Source of the DNA: Actinopolyspora erythraea
GTDB lineage: Bacteria > Actinomycetota > Actinomycetes > Mycobacteriales > Pseudonocardiaceae
Length of the DNA: 64,000 nucleotides
Assembly: GCF_002263515.1 (NCBI RefSeq)
Contig: NZ_CP022752.1
Span: 1,364,001 to 1,428,000 of the forward strand
Reading direction: 5' to 3'
Part shown: one piece after another, positions 59,637 through 64,000 of the stretch
Position numbering within the stretch: the first letter of the stretch is position 1
Layout of the letters: each line of letters opens with the position of its first letter
Made by a program: the position numbers and the translations under genes
Notes under the pieces: generated by a model
Told to the model about the DNA's origin: nothing
What the model saw: the letters and a program-made list of their open reading frames with translations, nothing else
Database searches by the model: none

Positions 59637-62477
59637 TCAGGCGTCGCCGGACTCCGAGGTCTGTGGCCCGGCCGCCTGGACGTCGTCCAACCGGTACCGG
59701 GCGGTCGCCTCGGTCACCCTGGACTCGTCGATCTCGCCGCGACGTGCCAGAGCGGCCAGCGTGGCGACCACAGTCGACTCGGCGTCCACCAGGAAGACCC
59801 GTCGCGCCGCCGGACGGGTGTCGGAGAACCCGAACCCGTCCGCACCGAGCGTGGTCATCTCGCCGGGCACCCACGGACGGATCAGGTCCGGCACGGCACG
59901 CATCCAGTCGCTGACCGCCACCACCGGTCCCGACTCGGGCCGGAGCACCCGGGTCACGTAAGGCTCGCGCCGCTCGGCGTCCGGGTGGAGCAGGTTGTCC
60001 CGGTCCACAGCCTCCGCTTCCCGGCGGAGTTCCGTCCAGGAGGTCGCCGACCACACGTCGGCGGACACGCCCCACTCGGTGCCGAGCAGCCGCTGGGCGC
60101 GCAGCACCTCCGGCATGGCGACCCCTGAGGTCAACAGTTGGGCTCTCGGTCCCTGTTCGCCGTCGGCCCGCTTGTAGCGGTACAGGCCGCGCAGCAGGCC
60201 GTCGACGTCGATCCCCTCGGGCTCCGCGGGTTGCTGGTAGGGCTCGTTGTAGACGGTGAGGTAGTAGAAGACGTTCTCCGGTTGCTCCCCGTACATCCGG
60301 CGCAGGCCGTCGCGGACTATGTGGGCGATCTCGAACGCCCACGCCGGGTCGTAGGAGACCACCCCCGGGTTCGTGGCGGCCAGCAGCTGTGAGTGACCGT
60401 CCGCGTGCTGCAGCCCCTCGCCGACCAGGGTGGTGCGGCCGGCGGTGGCTCCGAGCAGGAAGCCCCGCGCCATCTGGTCGCCCGCGGCCCACAGCCCGTC
60501 GCCGGTGCGCTGGAAACCGAACATCGAGTAGAAGATGTAGACCGGGATCATGGGCTCGCCGTGGGTGGCGTAGCTCGTCCCGGCCGCGGTGAACGAGGCC
60601 ACCGACCCCGCCTCGTTGATCCCCTCGTGCAGGATCTGCCCCTGGTCGCTCTCCCGGTAGGCCAGCATCAGCTGGTAGTCCACCGGCGTGTAGGTCTGCC
60701 CGGAGGGGTTGTAGATCTTCTGGGAGGGAAACATCGAGTCCATCCCGAAGGTGCGCGCCTCGTCGGGGATGATCGGCACCAGCCTCGGCCCGATCTCGGG
60801 GTCCTTGGCGAGGTCCTTGAGCAGCCGGACGAACGCCATGGTGGTCGCCACTTCCTGCTTGCCCGAGCCCTGGCGCACCACGTCGTAGACCTTGTCGCCG
60901 GGCAGCACCAGCGGTTTGGCCGGGGTGCGCCGTTCCGGCAGGTAGCCTCCCAGCCTGCTCCGGCGCTGCCGCAGGTACTGGATCTCCGGGGCGTCCTCAC
61001 CCGGGTGGTAGTAGGGCGGGAGGTAGGGGTCCTGCTCCAGCTGCGCGTCCGAGATCGGGATGCGCAGGCTGTCCCGGAACAGTTTGAGGTCGTCCAGGGC
61101 TAGCTTCTTCATCTGGTGCGTGGCGTTGCGGCCCTCGAAGTGGGCTCCGAGCCCGTAGCCCTTGATCGTTTTCGCGAGGATGACCGTCGGCTGGCCGTGG
61201 TGCTCCATCGCCGCCTTGTAGGCGGCGTAGAGCTTGCGGTAGTCGTGCCCGCCCCTGCGGAGTCCCCAGATCTGGTCGTCGGTGAAGTTCTTGACCATCT
61301 CCTTGGTGCGCGGGTCCCGGCCGAAGAAGTGCTCGCGGACGAACGCGCCGTCGTTGGCCTTGTAGGTCTGGTAGTCCCCGTCCGGGGTGCTGTTCATCAG
61401 GTTGATCAGCGCACCGTCCCGGTCGGCGTGCAGCAGCGAGTCCCACTCGCGCCCCCAGATGACCTTGATCACGTTCCAGCCCGCGCCCCGGAAGAACGCC
61501 TCCAGCTCCTGGATGATCTTGCCGTTGCCCCGTACCGGCCCGTCCAGCTGCTGCAGGTTGCAGTTGACCACGAACGTCAGGTTGTCCAACCCCTCGTTGG
61601 CCGCCACCTGCAGCATCCCGCGCGACTCCGGCTCGTTCATCTCACCGTCGCCGAGGAAGGCCCAGACGTGCTGGTCGCTGGTGTCCTTGATGCCCCGGTC
61701 ACGCAGGTAGCGGTTGAACCTCGCCTGGAAGATCGCGTTCATCGGCGACAGGCCCATCGAGACCGTGGGGAACTCCCAGAACCCCGGCATCAGCCGGGGG
61801 TGCGGATAAGAGGGCAGCCCCCCGCCCGGACCCGCGTGGGAGTACTCCTGCCGGAAGCCGTCGAGCTGGTCGGCCGAGAGCCGTCCTTCGAGGAAGGCCC
61901 GCGCGTAGATGCCGGGTGAGGCGTGCCCCTGGATGTAGAGGTGGTCGCCGCCGCCCGGATCGTCCTTGCCCCGGAAGAACCAGTTGAACCCGACTTCGTA
62001 GAGGCTCGCCGAGGAGGCGAAGGACGATATGTGCCCGCCCACGCCGATACCGGGGCGTTGGGCGCGGTGCACCATCATCGCGGCGTTCCAGCGCATCCAG
62101 GCCCGGTAGCGGCGCTCCGTCTCCTCGTCGCCGGGGAACCAGGGCTCCAGCTCGGTGGGGATCGTGTTGACGTAGTCGGTGCTGGTCAGGGAGGGAATGC
62201 CCACTCCGGTCTCCCCGGCGCGCTGCAGCAGGCGCAGCATCAGGTACCGGGCACGCTGCTTGCCCGCGACGGAGAGCACCGAGTTGAACGACTCGAGCCA
62301 CTCCTCGGTTTCGTCGGGTGCGATGTCCGGTAGGTGCGCAGCCAGGCCGTTTCGGATCACCCGCACTCGCTGTGGGGAGTTCGCGCCGCCGGTCTCGTTG
62401 TTGTGCGGGGTCAAGGGGATCTCCTCGAAGACGTCGTGCGCGTGCTCGCCGGAGGATCGCCAATCCGGCTGCCTCAT
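59637..62477 (-). CDS. aceE: Pyruvate dehydrogenase E1 component, homodimeric
   Basis: 946 residues. Homodimeric AceE-type E1: thiamine diphosphate motif [10 protein letters not shown]...[15 protein letters not shown]-terminal [38 protein letters not shown] in the pyrimidine domain. Decarboxylates pyruvate and acetylates the E2 lipoyl group. E2/E3 are not in the window, as usual for actinobacteria. ATG 62477 (MRQPDW) is used; GTG 62513 is in frame with GAGGGG 5 nt before it and may be the true start (958 aa). Divergent from DUF3052, as in M. tuberculosis Rv2241. Confidence 0.95.
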   Translation of the reverse strand: MRQPDWRSSGEHAHDVFEEIPLTPHNNETGGANSPQRVRVIRNGLAAHLPDIAPDETEEWLESFNSVLSVAGKQRARYLMLRLLQRAGETGVGIPSLTSTDYVNTIPTELEPWFPGDEETERRYRAWMRWNAAMMVHRAQRPGIGVGGHISSFASSASLYEVGFNWFFRGKDDPGGGDHLYIQGHASPGIYARAFLEGRLSADQLDGFRQEYSHAGPGGGLPSYPHPRLMPGFWEFPTVSMGLSPMNAIFQARFNRYLRDRGIKDTSDQHVWAFLGDGEMNEPESRGMLQVAANEGLDNLTFVVNCNLQQLDGPVRGNGKIIQELEAFFRGAGWNVIKVIWGREWDSLLHADRDGALINLMNSTPDGDYQTYKANDGAFVREHFFGRDPRTKEMVKNFTDDQIWGLRRGGHDYRKLYAAYKAAMEHHGQPTVILAKTIKGYGLGAHFEGRNATHQMKKLALDDLKLFRDSLRIPISDAQLEQDPYLPPYYHPGEDAPEIQYLRQRRSRLGGYLPERRTPAKPLVLPGDKVYDVVRQGSGKQEVATTMAFVRLLKDLAKDPEIGPRLVPIIPDEARTFGMDSMFPSQKIYNPSGQTYTPVDYQLMLAYRESDQGQILHEGINEAGSVASFTAAGTSYATHGEPMIPVYIFYSMFGFQRTGDGLWAAGDQMARGFLLGATAGRTTLVGEGLQHADGHSQLLAATNPGVVSYDPAWAFEIAHIVRDGLRRMYGEQPENVFYYLTVYNEPYQQPAEPEGIDVDGLLRGLYRYKRADGEQGPRAQLLTSGVAMPEVLRAQRLLGTEWGVSADVWSATSWTELRREAEAVDRDNLLHPDAERREPYVTRVLRPESGPVVAVSDWMRAVPDLIRPWVPGEMTTLGADGFGFSDTRPAARRVFLVDAESTVVATLAALARRGEIDESRVTEATARYRLDDVQAAGPQTSESGDA

Positions 62478-62835
62478 CGTCTCCCATCGTGCTCCGTGGG
62501 AGCGAACCGACACAGTTACCCCTCAGTACGAACACAGCCCGGGTTGTGTGCGGGCCGGAGTACCGTCAGTCTCGTGGCGTGGCCCGTAGCGAACAGCACG
62601 ATCACCGCTTTCCGAACGCGGGCGCGCGCCCGTGCGGGCGCGCGGTGCCGCCGCCGGAGTCGGGGGCGGATGTTGTTCGCTGGTCGGTCACTGCCAGTGT
62701 TGGAACGCCGTATCGTGCGATCTGCGGTTGCGCGGATGCCGGTCGACGGTGTTCGCTGACGGCAAGATCGTGCAAACTTGTCTCGTGCGTGGTCGTCCAG
62801 CCCGCGCACACGAGAATTGGAGGAGTGAGAAAGCC
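62478..62835. other. aceE / DUF3052 divergent region
   Basis: About 360 bp with both promoters. A plus-strand frame is open from 62632 into DUF3052 but only the part from 62836 is family sequence. No other gene. Confidence 0.5.
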
Positions 62836-63273
62836 GTGGTCGCCGCGGAAGACGCCGGTAGGAACGAAACCGACGTCGCCGAGAAGCTCGATATCGAGCC
62901 AGACATGGTGGTGCAGGAGATCGGCTGGGACGAGGATGTCGATGACACCGTCCGAGAAGCGATCGAGCAGCGTTGCGGAGGCGAGCTGCTCGACGAGGAT
63001 GCCGACGAAGTGGTCGATGTCGTCTTGCTGTGGTGGCGTGACGAAGACGGCGACCTTACGGACACACTTCTCGACATCATGACGCCACTGGCCGAGGAAG
63101 GTGTCATCTGGGTGATGACCCCCAAGACGGGCCGCGAAGGCCACGTCGAACCCAGCGACATCGCCGAAGCAGCCGCCACGTCCAATCTCGCGCAGACCTC
63201 CAACCTGAGCGTCGGCGACGAGTGGACCGGAACCAGGCTGGCCTACCGCAAGCCCGCCAAGACCAAACGGTGA
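62836..63273 (+). CDS. DUF3052 family protein
   Basis: 145 residues, very acidic. LDIEPDMVVQEIGWDEDVDDTVREAIEQRCGGEL and DVVLLWWRDEDGDLTDTLLDIMTPLAEEGVIWVMTPKTGR are the DUF3052 signature, an actinobacterial family conserved next to aceE and ahpE (Rv2239c). Function unknown; the fold recalls a SAM-binding-free Rossmann half. GTG 62836 with AGGAG 11-15 nt upstream. Confidence 0.9.
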   Translation: MVAAEDAGRNETDVAEKLDIEPDMVVQEIGWDEDVDDTVREAIEQRCGGELLDEDADEVVDVVLLWWRDEDGDLTDTLLDIMTPLAEEGVIWVMTPKTGREGHVEPSDIAEAAATSNLAQTSNLSVGDEWTGTRLAYRKPAKTKR

Positions 63274-63375
63274 GGACCTTACGCGCCGGTAACCGGATGG
63301 CTACCGGTGCGCTCGTCGTCCCGGTCGGTGTAGGTTCGGCGCCGGAAAGCTGCCGTCGAACAGAAGGGTGAGCGC

Positions 63376-63840
63376 ATGACGCTCGAGGTCGGTGCCACAG
63401 CGCCGGACTTCACGTTGCCGGATTACAACAAGGAGAAGGTGTCGCTGTCGGACTTCCGCGGTGACAAGAACGTGTTGCTGGTCTTCTACCCGTTCGCCTT
63501 CAGCGGTGTCTGCCAGGGTGAGCTCTGCCAGGTCCGCGACGATCTCGGTGACTTCCAGAACGATCGTGTCCAGGTGCTCGGAGTGTCGGTCGACTCTTCG
63601 TTCGCGCTGAAGGCATGGGCCGAGCAGGAGGGCTACACCTTCCCCCTGCTGTCCGACTTCTGGCCGCACGGTGAGGTCGCCAAGGCCTACGGTGTGTTCA
63701 ACGAGCAGGCGGGCATGGCCAACCGGGGCACCTTCCTCATCGACACCGAGGGCAAGGTCCGGTTCGCCGAGATGAACCAGCCGGGTGAACCTCGTGACCA
63801 GGACGCCTGGCGGAAGGCGCTCGCGGAAGTATCCGCGTGA
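63376..63840 (+). CDS. ahpE: Peroxiredoxin, AhpE-like
   Basis: 154 residues. Thioredoxin fold with the peroxidatic Cys in PFAFSGVCQGELC (about 39-51). Position after DUF3052 matches Rv2238c (AhpE), a one-Cys enzyme that has Asp where this protein has a second Cys (C-x4-C). That spacing is the one used for the resolving Cys in Bcp-type peroxiredoxins, so this protein may form an intramolecular disulfide. Reduces peroxides and peroxynitrite. ATG with AAGGGTGAGCGC upstream. Confidence 0.93.
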   Translation: MTLEVGATAPDFTLPDYNKEKVSLSDFRGDKNVLLVFYPFAFSGVCQGELCQVRDDLGDFQNDRVQVLGVSVDSSFALKAWAEQEGYTFPLLSDFWPHGEVAKAYGVFNEQAGMANRGTFLIDTEGKVRFAEMNQPGEPRDQDAWRKALAEVSA

Positions 63841-63848
63841 CACCTCAC

Positions 63849-63881
63849 GATGGCCGACCTGTAGGATACCGGTCGGCCATC
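63849..63881 (+). terminator. Hairpin after ahpE
   Basis: GATGGCCGACC (63849-63859) pairs perfectly with GGTCGGCCATC (63871-63881), loop 11 nt, 8 nt after the ahpE stop and 5 nt before tRNA-Val. No T-tract. Confidence 0.7.
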
Positions 63882-63886
63882 GTCGA

Positions 63887-63961
63887 GGGCGCATAGCTCA
63901 GTGGAAGAGCACCTGCCTTACAAGCAGGGGGTCGCTGGTTCGAGCCCAGCTGCGCCCACCA
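63887..63961 (+). tRNA. tRNA-Val (TAC)
   Basis: Acceptor GGGCGCA/TGCGCCC, anticodon stem CCTGC/GCAGG around TAC, T-arm GCTGG-TTCGAGC-CCAGC, discriminator A at 63958, followed by an encoded CCA-like CCA (63959-63961). Confidence 0.96.
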
Positions 63962-64000
63962 TACCCACTTTGACCAGAGAAAATAGTATCCGGGTCAGAG

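Overview
The window is high-GC actinomycete chromosome. Gene order, codon bias, frequent GTG starts and protein families point to the Pseudonocardiales (a Saccharopolyspora- or Actinopolyspora-like genus). Genus is an inference from protein resemblance only. Most of the window is conserved core chromosome that can be laid against the Mycobacterium tuberculosis map: first the sirA - hemW - hrcA - dnaJ2 - rsmE - phoH - ybeY - CBS/CorC - era - recO - uppS - zur - smtB - glyS - dgt - dnaG block, and later the accD6 - fabF - acpP - fabH - fabD - MabR/FasR - aceE - DUF3052 - ahpE block.

Layout. 1-3.3 kb: ferredoxin sulfite reductase (cut by the window edge) with an upstream 30-residue leader ORF, then hemW. 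3.6-10.7 kb: heat-shock repressor, DnaJ, rRNA maturation and RNase genes, CorC-like membrane protein and a degenerate cytidine-deaminase fold. 10.7-18.7 kb: MarR regulator divergent from a ClC channel with a shared palindrome, era, two small membrane proteins, recO, a GNAT enzyme, uppS. 18.8-23.8 kb: zinc regulators Zur and SmtB, glycyl-tRNA synthetase, YdcF, dGTPase. 24-29.7 kb: an unusual bacterial serpin, an ECF41-type sigma factor, dnaG, a Tam-like methyltransferase behind an 18-bp palindrome, tRNA-Asn. 29.7-33 kb: gene-poor stretch with a CYTH protein and two small membrane proteins.

33.1-36.3 kb is the accessory part: a tRNA-Met gene whose 3' end is repeated 3.1 kb downstream (22 bp, one mismatch), enclosing a transposase fragment, a frameshifted phage-tail-like gene, AT-rich DNA, a secreted-protein gene interrupted by an in-frame TGA, an orphan gene and a minor-capsid-protein fragment. 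I read this as a decayed integrated element without its integrase.

36.3-51.2 kb is species-level accessory chromosome: a sensor-domain/ArsR/coiled-coil operon, pobA (4-hydroxybenzoate hydroxylase), an LLM flavoprotein, an ECF sigma with a one-TM beta-propeller-like partner, a disulfide reductase-like flavoprotein, DUF3145, a FtsX/ATPase ABC exporter divergent from a histidine kinase/response regulator pair. 51.3-58.4 kb is the type II fatty-acid synthesis operon with its PucR-type regulator. 58.6-59.5 kb is an FMN riboswitch driving a PnuX-type riboflavin transporter. 59.6-63.9 kb holds aceE, DUF3052, an AhpE-like peroxiredoxin and tRNA-Val.

A recurring feature is a -10-like hexamer (xAnnnT) 6-7 nt before the start codon with no Shine-Dalgarno, at about ten genes (hemW, HIT, marR, clc, era, recO, ydcF, dgt, dnaG, mabR), as expected for leaderless mRNAs. 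I saw no CRISPR array, rRNA, complete IS or replication origin.
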